DNA of 36,632 nucleotides from Defluviitaleaceae bacterium (GTDB lineage: Bacteria; Bacillota; Clostridia; Lachnospirales; WRAX01), in the NCBI GenBank assembly GCA_009784575.1, contig WRBK01000020.1:1-36632 (forward strand), given 5' to 3'. The position numbers were made by a program, and so were the translations under genes. This document shows positions 15,349-24,380 of this stretch, piece after piece (the first letter of the stretch is position 1; each line of letters begins with the position of its first letter). The notes beneath the pieces were generated by a model. That model worked only from the letters and a program-made list of their open reading frames with translations. It searched no databases and was not told the origin of the DNA.

Positions 15349-16995
15349 TTACATCTTATTAGCAATTTTCTCTGCATACTCCACAATGCTTTTGTCAAAA
15401 CCCATAAACTCAAGCAATTTAATGGCGTTGCGCGTAGTGGATGCTCCTGAGTTTAATTTATAGTTAAACTCAATACTCTCATTCGCTATATTCTCACTAA
15501 AATGATAATTATCAAATTTATCATCCAAAATGCGTGTCAACTCTATATCATGTGTAGCTATAACGCATAGACAATCCTGTTTGTGTAAATGCTCCAGCGC
15601 GGCAGCGGAAGCAGCAATGCGCTCAATTGTGTTTGTGCCGCGCAATATCTCATCAATATAGCAAGCACAAGCATATTTTTGTATATAGTCCATAATGCGC
15701 TCTAGCGATTTAATTTCTGCTACAAAATAGCTCTCGCCACCAAGTAAATTGTCTTGCACAGCCATGGAAGTAGCCACCAAGCAAAAACGCGTTCGAAACT
15801 CCCTTGCGGCACAGGTATGTATGGTTTGTGCCAATATGCCGTTTACAGCGAGAGCGCGAATAAATGTTGACTTCCCAGAAGCGTTAGAGCCTGTCACCAA
15901 ATTATGATTACTGAAAGTACCAGAATTTGTAACGGCCAATGGGATAAGTGGATGAAAAACCTCGGAAAACTTCACGCCTGCATCGTTGGAAAATGTTGGC
16001 AAACAGCAGGTAGGCAAACTTTTTCTAAAAGATGCAATACATATCGCATTATCAATCTCTCCAATAGCCTTATATAGTTCATGCAGCTTATCGTGATGCT
16101 TTTTTATTCTCAACATAAACTTATTAAATTGGCGCATGTCAATTAAAAACAAAATATCTAAATACATTGTAAGACCCGTAATGTCAGCATTACCAAGACC
16201 ACTGCGAAGAGACATACGTCTGGTCAATTTTCTAAAAGCAAGGCTGTTTTTTCTGATATCATCCACAACAGGCAAACCGTGAAGTTCTTCTAATGCGCAA
16301 ATTCTCCTGCCTGCACCCAAAAGTTTGACAAAATAGCTAATATTAAGCATTTCAGAATCTACTCGAAATTTTGTTTTGTAATAAATTATTAGATTTATTG
16401 CAAAAGCAAGAAAAATCAAGGATGCACCCAAATGTACATTGATAAAGAGAAAGAGGGCGGAGGCGAGAGGCATCAGTCCGAAAATTGTATATAAAGGTGG
16501 AAAAGGCAATATGTGGTAGTTTGATTGAAACATAAGAGAGGGCAGGCTGTTATAATTTTGCTTGCCCAGAGTTGAGAGGGCAATCTGCGCCCTTAATCTG
16601 GCTTGAGGATTATGGGCGAAGGAAGCTATTAGTTCCTCTTTTTGCGCAAGTGGTTTTTCGTCTTGATGAAGTTCATGCAAGCAATTATATAGATACTCCT
16701 CGCCAATAGAGGTCACGCAAGCGTTAATGCGCTTAAAAACATTGTCCATATTAAGGTCATTCCAAGTAGTTTTGTCCACACGCAAGCAATTAGTGTTATG
16801 CGCATCTTTAAATTCGGAATATTTCTTTATGCTATCCAGCTCGTAATCTGTGTTATTAGGGGCATTGCCGAAAGCATCGCGAAATTTTCCTTCAACTTTT
16901 TTACGCGATTGCAATTTTGTGATAATAAAAGACACAACAATCACAGCGAGAATAGTCGCTAATAAATAGATGATATAATCAGTAAATGTTACCAT
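15349..16995 (-). CDS. Membrane-anchored MutS-like ATPase
   Basis: A 548-residue protein with a MutS-type ATPase domain but no mismatch-recognition domains. Walker A is GSNASGKST (369-377), the signature region DNLLGGES (415-422), Walker B CYIDEILRGTN (445-455) and the H-loop ATHDIEL (480-486). An N-terminal hydrophobic helix (about 7-27) and a hydrophobic pair (about 165-206) predict membrane attachment. A middle helical lever region precedes the ATPase, as in MutS. The role of this membrane MutS-like group is unclear; mismatch repair is unlikely. The stop codon of the upstream HAMP gene supplies part of the AAGGGGCGGT ribosome binding site, so the two genes are tightly linked. Confidence 0.88.
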   Translation of the reverse strand: MVTFTDYIIYLLATILAVIVVSFIITKLQSRKKVEGKFRDAFGNAPNNTDYELDSIKKYSEFKDAHNTNCLRVDKTTWNDLNMDNVFKRINACVTSIGEEYLYNCLHELHQDEKPLAQKEELIASFAHNPQARLRAQIALSTLGKQNYNSLPSLMFQSNYHILPFPPLYTIFGLMPLASALFLFINVHLGASLIFLAFAINLIIYYKTKFRVDSEMLNISYFVKLLGAGRRICALEELHGLPVVDDIRKNSLAFRKLTRRMSLRSGLGNADITGLTMYLDILFLIDMRQFNKFMLRIKKHHDKLHELYKAIGEIDNAICIASFRKSLPTCCLPTFSNDAGVKFSEVFHPLIPLAVTNSGTFSNHNLVTGSNASGKSTFIRALAVNGILAQTIHTCAAREFRTRFCLVATSMAVQDNLLGGESYFVAEIKSLERIMDYIQKYACACYIDEILRGTNTIERIAASAAALEHLHKQDCLCVIATHDIELTRILDDKFDNYHFSENIANESIEFNYKLNSGASTTRNAIKLLEFMGFDKSIVEYAEKIANKM

Positions 16996-17003
16996 ACCGC
17001 CCC

Positions 17004-18188
17004 TTAATACTTCCCAAAGTCTGACTGCATATACACAGGCGTTTCACCTGTATTTACCTGCAAGCCGTCTATTCTTGGTGCGCCAGAAACTTTATTTACA
17101 GCACTTGGGTTAATCTTTTTTCTAGGTGTACTAATATTAGTGCCTTCTTGTAATGGCGTAGTAGCTGACCCAGCCTTGCCGCCAAAAGCAATATCGCGCC
17201 TAGATTTTGCTGTACCTTCGATGTTTAGGTTAGCTAAGGCGACCTTTATGGACACAAAGTCGTTTGGTAGCTCTGATAAATGTCTGGATTTTCTTTCGAT
17301 ATTTTCCAATGATTGCGCGATTATGCCTAAATATTTTGTGAGAGCTGTTGATGCATTATTTGCGGATACTTTTAGTTTTAAGAGTTCGCCTTTAGCGTTC
17401 GCATCCACCTTTACATCCATTTTACCTATGGCAATGGCATCTAGTGCTACCTTGGTCTGCTCTATAGGCACTATCAGTGCATCCATCAGCTTGTTCAGAT
17501 TTTGTGCCAGTTTATTCCATTCCCCCGAATATTTTTTACAAATTATTCGCTTCTTAAAATCTCCAGATGCCGCCGCAGAAACGATACTTTGGATATCTGC
17601 AGAAATCTCGCTTATAGTGCGCGACAATGCCGACACGGCTACGATATGACGGCTTTTTTGACCATAGCCTTTGCTATAAGTAAATTCGCCGACTGCAAAT
17701 TTCTCTAGGTATAATGACAAATTGTCCAACTCGTCCTCAAGACAGGATATGATGCTGTTTGTTAATGTAGCGGCGACTTTAAATTCGCCATCAAAGGCAT
17801 CAGTTGGCATTCTTTCGCCAAATTCGTGCCTTCGCATTTTGCTTTCTATCAAATGTTTAGCTTCCCGTAGCCTAAATAGCGAATCTGCCGAATGGGTAAG
17901 GTAATCAGATATTTGACCCAGCTCATCATTTCCTTTGTAGGCTATTATATTTTTTAGGTTGCCGCTAACAAAATCTTTAGAGGACTTGGATATAGTAATG
18001 GCGGGTATAACAACAATACGCATCAAAATAGAAAGAACTATAAGTATCAGGATTATTGCAATAATTGTCGCCACTATCAAGATAGAAACTTGGCTCACAA
18101 AGACAGTAAACAAAGCAAAAGCTACAAAAATAAGAATGATAAAAGAAAAGCTCAAAACAAATTTTGCCCGCAATGTCATGTTTTTCAT
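17004..18188 (-). CDS. HAMP-domain membrane protein lacking a signalling domain
   Basis: A 394-residue protein that resembles the N-terminal part of a methyl-accepting chemotaxis protein. Two hydrophobic helices (about 10-30 and 34-58) are joined by a very short loop, so there is no external sensor domain. A HAMP domain follows (about 57-108), then HAMP-like repeats with the clostridial pattern AASGDFKKRI, SGEWNKLAQNLNKLMDAL and AIGKMDVKVDANAKGELLKLK. The conserved chemoreceptor hairpin tip that binds CheA and CheW is absent. The last 65 residues look disordered and end in DFGKY, which recalls the tails of clostridial chemoreceptors. It may be a receptor that lost its central signalling module. 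It lies five bases after ispD and eight bases before the MutS-like gene. Confidence 0.82.
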   Translation of the reverse strand: MKNMTLRAKFVLSFSFIILIFVAFALFTVFVSQVSILIVATIIAIILILIVLSILMRIVVIPAITISKSSKDFVSGNLKNIIAYKGNDELGQISDYLTHSADSLFRLREAKHLIESKMRRHEFGERMPTDAFDGEFKVAATLTNSIISCLEDELDNLSLYLEKFAVGEFTYSKGYGQKSRHIVAVSALSRTISEISADIQSIVSAAASGDFKKRIICKKYSGEWNKLAQNLNKLMDALIVPIEQTKVALDAIAIGKMDVKVDANAKGELLKLKVSANNASTALTKYLGIIAQSLENIERKSRHLSELPNDFVSIKVALANLNIEGTAKSRRDIAFGGKAGSATTPLQEGTNISTPRKKINPSAVNKVSGAPRIDGLQVNTGETPVYMQSDFGKY

Positions 18189-18193
18189 AGTTC

Positions 18194-18901
18194 TTACACC
18201 ATTCCTCTCTTCAATAAAAATGCCGCAAAATCAAGGTCTTGCGCGGTAGTTATCTTTATATTTGCCGCATTTGTCGTCACAATACTAGAAAATATGCCGA
18301 TATTTTCTAGTATTTGACAATCATCTGTGCCATCAAAACCATCCCTAACCGCCACCTTATGCGCCTTTAACAAATCTGTAAAATATGCGGCTTGTGGGGT
18401 TTTTGCAGCAAATAGCTCCTCTCGATTTAACGTATCTGTAACCATATTCTTTGCACCCACAACTTTAATGGTATCCGAAACTGGCAATGCTAGGATTGCG
18501 GCTCTGTACGCATATGTAGCGGCTATTAACGATTTTATCTCAGACTCATTTACAAAAGGCCTAGCGGCATCATGCACAAGGATGATGCTTTCAGATGATA
18601 AGTCTGTTATGGTATTTAGCCCTATATATGTGGATTCGCGCCTACTTTTCCCACCAGCAACTACATCTATAATCTTGGATATAGCATATTCATCAATCAA
18701 ATTCTGACAGTGATCCACATAATCTCTTGGTGCAACAAGCACAATGCCATCTATGCAACCTATTGTATCAAATTTCTTTATGCTATGCAAGAAAACGGGC
18801 ATGTCGCCCAATATTTGGAATTGCTTTGGCATAGAGCCTCCAAAACGCATCCCAGAGCCACCTGCAAGCACAATAACATAGCAATGCTTGTCTTTTCGCA
18901 T
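18194..18901 (-). CDS. ispD: 2-C-methyl-D-erythritol 4-phosphate cytidylyltransferase
   Basis: Third step of the MEP isoprenoid pathway: joins CTP and methylerythritol phosphate. The nucleotide loop LAGGSGMRFG is followed by MPKQF, then HDAARPFV, and the LNREELFAAKTPQAA block with DGTDDCQILE. At 235 residues it has the normal length, and no IspF fusion is present. The ATG overlaps the stop of the nucleoid protein gene by one base (TAATG). IspH, the last enzyme of the pathway, is encoded 13 kb away on the other strand. Confidence 0.96.
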   Translation of the reverse strand: MRKDKHCYVIVLAGGSGMRFGGSMPKQFQILGDMPVFLHSIKKFDTIGCIDGIVLVAPRDYVDHCQNLIDEYAISKIIDVVAGGKSRRESTYIGLNTITDLSSESIILVHDAARPFVNESEIKSLIAATYAYRAAILALPVSDTIKVVGAKNMVTDTLNREELFAAKTPQAAYFTDLLKAHKVAVRDGFDGTDDCQILENIGIFSSIVTTNAANIKITTAQDLDFAAFLLKRGMV

Positions 18902-19881
18902 TAGTTTTTCCTAAAGTCCTTTACATTCACGCTAAAGCCGCCCTCGCGGTCAATAAACTCAATCACATTAGGGTCATCAAGAATACCCACGGGAAATTGT
19001 AATGTGATGCCACTTTCGCTCTTAATTTTTGCCGTGCCAAATTCCTTTGCGCAGAACTTTTCGCCCAAAAATAGGTCGCTTACAAGACCAGCTTCACGTG
19101 CCGCCGCAAGAAACTCATCTCGCGCTTCACCTTCGCCAAAGGCTTCTCTGGTGACACTTTCTAATCGCACTTCGCCATCATTTTCTATTGCCTCTTCTAT
19201 CATAGCTATCTGAAATTTTGCCGCCGCAATAGGATTTTTGCCAAAATAAGCCGCCACGGTGTCTTCTAAAATAGCCTTTATAACCTTCGCGGCTTGCTTT
19301 TTGGACAATGATGCACCCGCGCTCAAAAACAGTTTAGAGAAATAATTTATCTCTTCGCCGCCTACATTATGCGGCTTTTCCATGATTTTTAGCACCATGG
19401 GGTCATATGGGATGACGACAGCCTCTGTTACCTTCGCGCCGCCAAGCGGCAAGGCAAAAGAGCTTTGTACAATATGGTTTTCGCCGCCTTTTACCTCATG
19501 GGTATAGAAGACACTGTGATTAAGTTTAAAAATGGCTATGTGCGGCGTACCTTTTATCTCAAATTGGGTTACAAGCAGGTCAGCGGGCGGTATACTACCG
19601 TTTTCCAGCATTATCTCAGAAAGTTTCACACAAAAATCCCAGCTGGTAGCTTTAAAGTCTATTTCTTTTGCAAAATATTTGCGCAAAGTAGCTAAAACAC
19701 TAGAATCCGCCTCAAATGTAGCTTCTTTAACGTCTGAGCTATTCATAATCTTTTTTATATGTTTGGTCAAAAATTCCGCAACCATGTCGCTATCTAGGTC
19801 TAGCTCCGATTCTGAAAGCACAACCTGTCCGCGCTCATTGTCTATAATATGCAAAATCCCGTGATTTATCAGAATATCCAT
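18901..19881 (-). CDS. Nucleoid-associated protein, PF04245 (NA37/YejK-like)
   Basis: A protein of about 326 residues in the 37-kDa nucleoid-associated family. The N-terminal ILINHGILHIIDNERGQVVL and LSESELDLD blocks are the family hallmark, and the YFSKLFLSAGA segment is also conserved. These proteins associate with DNA, but their role in Firmicutes is not settled. The ATG at 19881 follows AGGAGG nine bases upstream and is preferred over an in-frame start at 19956 inside the neighbouring gene. It may have its own promoter at 19919-19947. Confidence 0.85.
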   Translation of the reverse strand: MDILINHGILHIIDNERGQVVLSESELDLDSDMVAEFLTKHIKKIMNSSDVKEATFEADSSVLATLRKYFAKEIDFKATSWDFCVKLSEIMLENGSIPPADLLVTQFEIKGTPHIAIFKLNHSVFYTHEVKGGENHIVQSSFALPLGGAKVTEAVVIPYDPMVLKIMEKPHNVGGEEINYFSKLFLSAGASLSKKQAAKVIKAILEDTVAAYFGKNPIAAAKFQIAMIEEAIENDGEVRLESVTREAFGEGEARDEFLAAAREAGLVSDLFLGEKFCAKEFGTAKIKSESGITLQFPVGILDDPNVIEFIDREGGFSVNVKDFRKN

Positions 19882-19918
19882 TTTATGTATCCTCCTATGT
19901 AAATAAAAAGTGTATTCT

Positions 19919-19947
19919 ATAATAACATATTTTCTATAACTTGTCAG
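19919..19947 (-). promoter_or_regulatory. Possible promoter for the nucleoid protein-ispD run
   Basis: On the minus strand CTGACA (19947-19942) and TATTAT (19924-19919) are 17 bases apart, each one base from consensus. The -35 lies inside the end of the DAHP synthase gene, so this would be an internal operon promoter. Confidence 0.4.
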
Positions 19948-20875
19948 CAATTTCATAAATCAATTTTTCTGTGGCATCAAATCCAAGGCAGGGGTCTGTG
20001 ATAGATTGTCCAAAGGCTTGTTTGCCACGCTCCGCTGCGCCATCTTCTATATATGATTCTATCATCAATCCTTTTATGAGATTTTGATTCTTTAGCACTT
20101 CCATAGCGATTTTTGGTTGTTCGCTGTGACATTTCATTGAGTTTGCATGGTTTACATCAACTATTATGCTTGAAAGCCCCATGTCACGCAACTTCAACAG
20201 ATTATCTCTGCTATAATTTGGCTCAACACCACCGCGCAGTATGCCATGGGCTAATTTGTTACCGCCACTTTGCACTATATGCCCATCGAATAAAAAATCG
20301 TGAGGGGCTTTAGCCGCTGTTACAGCATTTATCATGCTTCGCAAATCCCCCGATGGTGGATTTTTTATACCGCAGGCGGCATCCAACCCGCTGGCAACAA
20401 GCCTATGCTCCTGATTTTCAGACGAACGCGCTCCGATGGCGTAATAGTTAATAATATCATCAAAATAGGATAGGGTAGCGGGGTATAATAGCTCATCCGC
20501 TGTGGGCAAGCCTGTTTGCTCTTGTACAGCCAAATGTAGACGGCGTGCGGTCTCTATGCCATTAGGCTCATGCAAAAGCCCCATATAGCCAGTACATGCC
20601 GTGCGCGGCTTTGCGGTAAATACGCGCATGACAACGCATACACGCTCATGCACCCTCTTGGCTACCTCGGATAATTTTGCGGCATACTCTAGCACTGCGG
20701 CGGGGTCATCTGCCGAGCATGGTCCTATAATCAGCAACAGGCGGTCACTTTCTCCACGGATGATGGCGGATATCTCGCTATCATTTTTAGCCTTATGCCT
20801 AACCGTCTTCTTGCTTGTATTTATCTCTTTTTTTAGCTCCCCTTCATTTGGCAATTTTGCCACAATCTCTATCAC
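19934..20875 (-). CDS. 3-deoxy-7-phosphoheptulonate (DAHP) synthase, type I
   Basis: Condenses phosphoenolpyruvate and erythrose-4-phosphate, the entry step to aromatic amino acids. The type I (AroF/G/H) motifs are present: IIGPCSADDP, RVFTAKPRTACTGYMG, the SSENQEHRLVASGL block, GIKNPPSGD, the DVNHANS metal site and GLMIESYIEDG. At 313 residues it is shorter than E. coli enzymes (about 350), mainly at the N-terminus where feedback contacts occur, so regulation may differ. Translation starts at a GTG that overlaps the stop of the GNAT-MazG gene by four bases. Which feedback class (Phe, Tyr or Trp) it belongs to cannot be read from sequence. Confidence 0.94.
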   Translation of the reverse strand: MIEIVAKLPNEGELKKEINTSKKTVRHKAKNDSEISAIIRGESDRLLLIIGPCSADDPAAVLEYAAKLSEVAKRVHERVCVVMRVFTAKPRTACTGYMGLLHEPNGIETARRLHLAVQEQTGLPTADELLYPATLSYFDDIINYYAIGARSSENQEHRLVASGLDAACGIKNPPSGDLRSMINAVTAAKAPHDFLFDGHIVQSGGNKLAHGILRGGVEPNYSRDNLLKLRDMGLSSIIVDVNHANSMKCHSEQPKIAMEVLKNQNLIKGLMIESYIEDGAAERGKQAFGQSITDPCLGFDATEKLIYEIADKL

Positions 20876-21750
20876 GATTCATCACCACCTGAAATAACCC
20901 ACTTTCTATTCGCATTCACCTTTTCTTTGGCTATTAACGCATCAACGAGATTTATATTCATAGCGTTAGCGATTTCGCTAAGCACAATCAAGATATCCGC
21001 AATTTCTTCCGCTACAGCAAAGCTACCCTTTGCATCAGCCCCAATTGACATGCCCTTGGTATTTTTGCGTATAGCCTTGGCAAGTTCGCCAACCTCTTCT
21101 GTTAATAGCAATAGGGAATTTTGAATGGGTTGTCCATTTAAACCTCTTAATTCTAATATTTGGCTGATGTACCCCTGAAGTCCTACAAGCGAAAGATTAC
21201 GGTTAAGCCCTGCGAATAACTTCTGCTGGGTTTTCTCGTCGCTATCGGCATTAAGGTAAAAATAACCAATATCAGCCATTCTGCCGCCATATGCCGCCTC
21301 GCACAAAGTTGCCTCATGCATAAACTCTAACCGCTCAAGCAATCTAATGGAATGGGTATTAATTATTTCTGTTACTGCACGTATTTTGGATAGCCCGTAA
21401 TCCTTAAAAGCAAAGCTAATAGCGACCTGCAAAGCCTCAGTCATAAACCCTTGCCCCCAATAGTCAGGATGTAAAATATATCCAATATCAGCCAAATACT
21501 GCTCTGTTATATTAACAAAATGAATATTGCCGATAATGTCGTTAGTAGATTTTATCACTATAGAAAAACATATTTCTAGCCTCAAATTAAAATCAAAAGC
21601 GGCGGCAATGTCTTTGGCATCGATATCTGTATGCCCAAAGAGAGATTCATATATCTCAGGAGAACCGTAATATTCGGCAAAAGCAGTATAGTCATCCACA
21701 TGAATCCTGCGTAAAATTAGTCTCTCAGTCTCTATATTAGGAATATGCAT
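20872..21750 (-). CDS. GNAT acetyltransferase-MazG pyrophosphohydrolase fusion
   Basis: Two domains are joined in 292 residues. Residues 1-165 form a RimJ/RimL-type GNAT acetyltransferase: ETERLILRRI at the start, YILHPDYWGQGFMTEAL as the acetyl-CoA region, and SIRLLERLEF. Residues about 190-285 form a MazG-like domain with the metal-binding acidic pattern LLTEEVGELAKAIRK (Glu218, Glu219, Glu222) and AEEIADILIVL (Glu248, Glu249, Asp252). MazG domains hydrolyse nucleoside triphosphates to monophosphates. The linker LVGLQGYISQILELRGL belongs to the MazG fold. It lies four bases after yifB and overlaps DAHP synthase. A combined substrate (for example a modified nucleotide) is only a guess. Confidence 0.88.
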   Translation of the reverse strand: MHIPNIETERLILRRIHVDDYTAFAEYYGSPEIYESLFGHTDIDAKDIAAAFDFNLRLEICFSIVIKSTNDIIGNIHFVNITEQYLADIGYILHPDYWGQGFMTEALQVAISFAFKDYGLSKIRAVTEIINTHSIRLLERLEFMHEATLCEAAYGGRMADIGYFYLNADSDEKTQQKLFAGLNRNLSLVGLQGYISQILELRGLNGQPIQNSLLLLTEEVGELAKAIRKNTKGMSIGADAKGSFAVAEEIADILIVLSEIANAMNINLVDALIAKEKVNANRKWVISGGDES

Positions 21751-21754
21751 AAAA

Positions 21755-23281
21755 TCAGCTCCAATACTTTCTGTCTAGCGCGCGATACTGTATCGCTTCT
21801 GAGATATGTGCGGCGGCAATATCCCTTGCCCCGTCCAAATCTGCAATAGTACGAGCTAGCTTTAATATTTTATGATAACCCCGCGCCGAAAGCCCCATAA
21901 CATCATACACACGCTTCACCAAAGCGCGGCTATCGCCATCCAGCTTGCAATATTTGTCAATAGAGCCGCCATGCAGTTCCGCGTTTAGACTAATGCCTTC
22001 ATTTTCATAGCGTTTAGCCTGAAATTGTTGTGCTTGCTTTACTTCTTCGCGTATCTCTTGTGAGCTTTTGCTCCTTGTGCTACCCTCAAAATCCTTGTAA
22101 TTCACCCGCGCCGCCTCTACATGCATATCTATTCGGTCAAGCAATGGGCCAGATATTTTGTCCAGATAGCGATTAACCTCGCGCTCGCTGCATTTGCAAC
22201 GGTCGCCATCGCCAAAAAAGCCGCAAGGGCAGGGGTTCATGGATGCCACAAGCATAAAGCTGCAGGGATATGTAATGGCGGCATTGGCACGCGAAATGGT
22301 GACAATGCGGTCTTCTATAGGTTGCCGCAAAGCTTCAAGCACATTGCGGTTAAACTCTGGCAGCTCGTCCAAGAATAGCACGCCATGATGCGCCAAGGAT
22401 ACTTCGCCAGGCTTTGGTATGCGCCCGCCGCCAACAAGGGCGGAATATGATATAGTATGATGTGGTGCGCGAAATGGTCTAGTCCTCACTAATGCACCCT
22501 TGTCGGGTATCATGCCCGCCACAGAATATATCTTGGTAACATCTATACTCTCTTCAAATGTTAGGTCTGCTAAAATGCCAGATAAACGCCGTGCCATCAT
22601 GGTTTTTCCGCTGCCTGGCGGACCTATCAGCAATATATTATGACCGCCCGCCGCAGATATAGTCAGCGCACGCTTTACGCTTTCTTGTCCCTTTACATCA
22701 GCAAAATCCAATATATTTTCATCAGCAGATTGCGCCCTTATGACCTCATCGCGCCTATAAAGCGGCAACATCCCATCTTTAAAATGGTCTATCAGCTCTT
22801 TCAGACTTTGCGGCGCAATAATCTTAATGCCTTGCACCAAGGATGCCTCCTCAGCATTTTGATGCGGCACAATGCACGCCGAAAATCCTGCATTAGCCGC
22901 AGAATACACCATCGGCAGCACGCCCTGTATCGGTCTTATCTCGCCATCTAGGGACAATTCGCCTGTCACAAAAACATTGCGCAAGGCGGTAGCGGGAATG
23001 ATGCCCAAGCAAGCTAATATCCCCAAAGCAATAGGTAAATCGTAGGCTGGTCCTTCCTTGCGGATGTCTGCTGGTGCAAGATTGACGGTAACACGCCTAG
23101 GCGGCACAAGCACACCGATATTCCGAATAGCCGTACGCACGCGCTCCCGCGATTCCTTCACAGCAGAATCTGGTAGCCCTACAATATCAAATGCGGGCAT
23201 ACCGCCCGCCATATCCACCTCTACCTCTATCGTGATGCCAGAAACGCCAAAAAGCGCACCAGATGTAACTTTAGCTACCAC
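21755..23281 (-). CDS. YifB/ComM-family Mg-chelatase-like AAA+ ATPase
   Basis: A 508-residue AAA+ protein. The N-terminal Lon-protease-like fold carries FDIVGLPDSAVKESRERVR. Walker A is GPPGSGKT (220-227), followed by RPFRAPHHTISYSALVGGG, the FLDELPEF Walker B, and a cysteine cluster MNPCPCGFFGD and RCKCSE. The C-terminal part ARTIADLDGARDI is the Mg-chelatase subdomain. ComM homologues act as branch-migration helicases in natural transformation of some Gammaproteobacteria; the role in Clostridia is unproven. Translation starts at a GTG with GGGAGG upstream. It is the first large gene of a co-directional run. Confidence 0.93.
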   Translation of the reverse strand: MVAKVTSGALFGVSGITIEVEVDMAGGMPAFDIVGLPDSAVKESRERVRTAIRNIGVLVPPRRVTVNLAPADIRKEGPAYDLPIALGILACLGIIPATALRNVFVTGELSLDGEIRPIQGVLPMVYSAANAGFSACIVPHQNAEEASLVQGIKIIAPQSLKELIDHFKDGMLPLYRRDEVIRAQSADENILDFADVKGQESVKRALTISAAGGHNILLIGPPGSGKTMMARRLSGILADLTFEESIDVTKIYSVAGMIPDKGALVRTRPFRAPHHTISYSALVGGGRIPKPGEVSLAHHGVLFLDELPEFNRNVLEALRQPIEDRIVTISRANAAITYPCSFMLVASMNPCPCGFFGDGDRCKCSEREVNRYLDKISGPLLDRIDMHVEAARVNYKDFEGSTRSKSSQEIREEVKQAQQFQAKRYENEGISLNAELHGGSIDKYCKLDGDSRALVKRVYDVMGLSARGYHKILKLARTIADLDGARDIAAAHISEAIQYRALDRKYWS

Positions 23282-23301
23282 ATATACCTCCCGAATTTGT
23301 G

Positions 23302-23637
23302 CTACTTTACAACCCAGTATGGATTTTTCTTCGTACCCTTATTTTCAATTAAGCCATGTTTGACCATAAAATTTATATATGCAACTGCATGTCTCTGTGC
23401 CATATTTAAAAGAAAAGCAATGCGCCAAATTGCTATATTGGGTTCATTTTTCATCACTAAACATTTTCTAACAAGCTCGCCGATTATATACACAACTACC
23501 ATAAAAATACCAAAATGCAACCCGCGTAAGCCACCAAAGAAAGATGCGCTAATCCAAGCAAAGGCAATAAGGCAAACAGTCTCGACAGAAAAAACGAGTC
23601 TAAGCCTACTACGAATTGAGTCTGAAAAATTATCCAT
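23302..23637 (-). CDS. Small membrane protein of unknown function
   Basis: A 111-residue protein with two predicted transmembrane helices (about 17-35 and 42-60). The polar C-terminal half (WRIAFLLNMAQRHAVAYINF, then GLIENKGTKKNPYWVVK) resembles a winged-helix fold. GGGTGAT lies a few bases before the ATG. It ends 20 bases before the yifB start and is probably co-transcribed. No family is recognised. Confidence 0.6.
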   Translation of the reverse strand: MDNFSDSIRSRLRLVFSVETVCLIAFAWISASFFGGLRGLHFGIFMVVVYIIGELVRKCLVMKNEPNIAIWRIAFLLNMAQRHAVAYINFMVKHGLIENKGTKKNPYWVVK

Positions 23638-23824
23638 AAAATATCACCCAAAAATCTAAATCGCTACAGGACGTTAATCTCATCAAAACTAACAATCAAT
23701 TTGGTTTTCGGATGGTTTTAGCAACAAAAAAACACCACCCTTCAATATGATACCTTCAAACATAATTGTACCATATATCCTAAGCAGTGTCAAAATCATT
23801 ATATTCTGCTACAATATAGCCCCC

Positions 23825-24313
23825 CTAAATATCCGCAGCCGCAGCCCCGGCAAACACAAGAGCGGGAACAACAAATATCAACCAGCCAGGATGCCACCAT
23901 CCAAACCAAAAGCCCATGACAAGATATAGGGCAGGGGATGTGATTATGCAAAACAGCGCGATACGCGCTATAGACCCAAGCCCTCTACGTGGCGTTGCTG
24001 TGGTCGTCATGGCTAATTTTTCATCGTGACCATGACTGTAATGGTCTTCCGATGGTATTTCGTTATTGCCATTAGAGTTTTGGCGGCTATGGTCAGCACC
24101 TATCACAGCTGTAAACTCGCCTTCCTTCAGCAAATAATCTGTAGAAACACCAAAAATACGGCTAAGTTGCACAATATTTTCTATGTCAGGCACACTTTCG
24201 TTAAGTTCCCAGCGTGATATAGCTTGGCGAGAAATGGTTATATGTTCCGCCAACTGCTCCTGAGACATACCGCTTTGTTTGCGTAATACTTGTATTTTTT
24301 CTCCTAATGTCAT
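23825..24313 (-). CDS. XRE-family regulator with membrane-spanning C-terminus
   Basis: A 162-residue protein. Residues about 5-60 are a Cro/C1-type helix-turn-helix (IQVLRKQSGMSQEQLAEHI and SRQAISRWELNESVPDIENI). A polar linker rich in His, Ser and Asn follows (DHYSHGHDEK). Two hydrophobic helices (about 113-133 and 139-160) anchor it in the membrane. Membrane-bound XRE regulators of this shape are common in Firmicutes, but their signal is rarely known. GGGGGTAAC precedes the ATG. It is divergent from the sensor kinase, with a 9-bp dyad in between. Confidence 0.88.
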   Translation of the reverse strand: MTLGEKIQVLRKQSGMSQEQLAEHITISRQAISRWELNESVPDIENIVQLSRIFGVSTDYLLKEGEFTAVIGADHSRQNSNGNNEIPSEDHYSHGHDEKLAMTTTATPRRGLGSIARIALFCIITSPALYLVMGFWFGWWHPGWLIFVVPALVFAGAAAADI

Positions 24314-24346
24314 AAAGTTACCCCCATAAGAAAGCGTTTTTCATTT

Positions 24347-24376
24347 ATTATAACACAAATAAACAACAGTTTTCAA
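24347..24376 (-). promoter_or_regulatory. Promoter of the XRE regulator
   Basis: On the minus strand TTGAAA (24376-24371) and TATAAT (24352-24347) are 18 bases apart, placing the start near 24340 and giving a short leader of about 27 bases. Confidence 0.6.
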
Positions 24377-24380
24377 GCAA

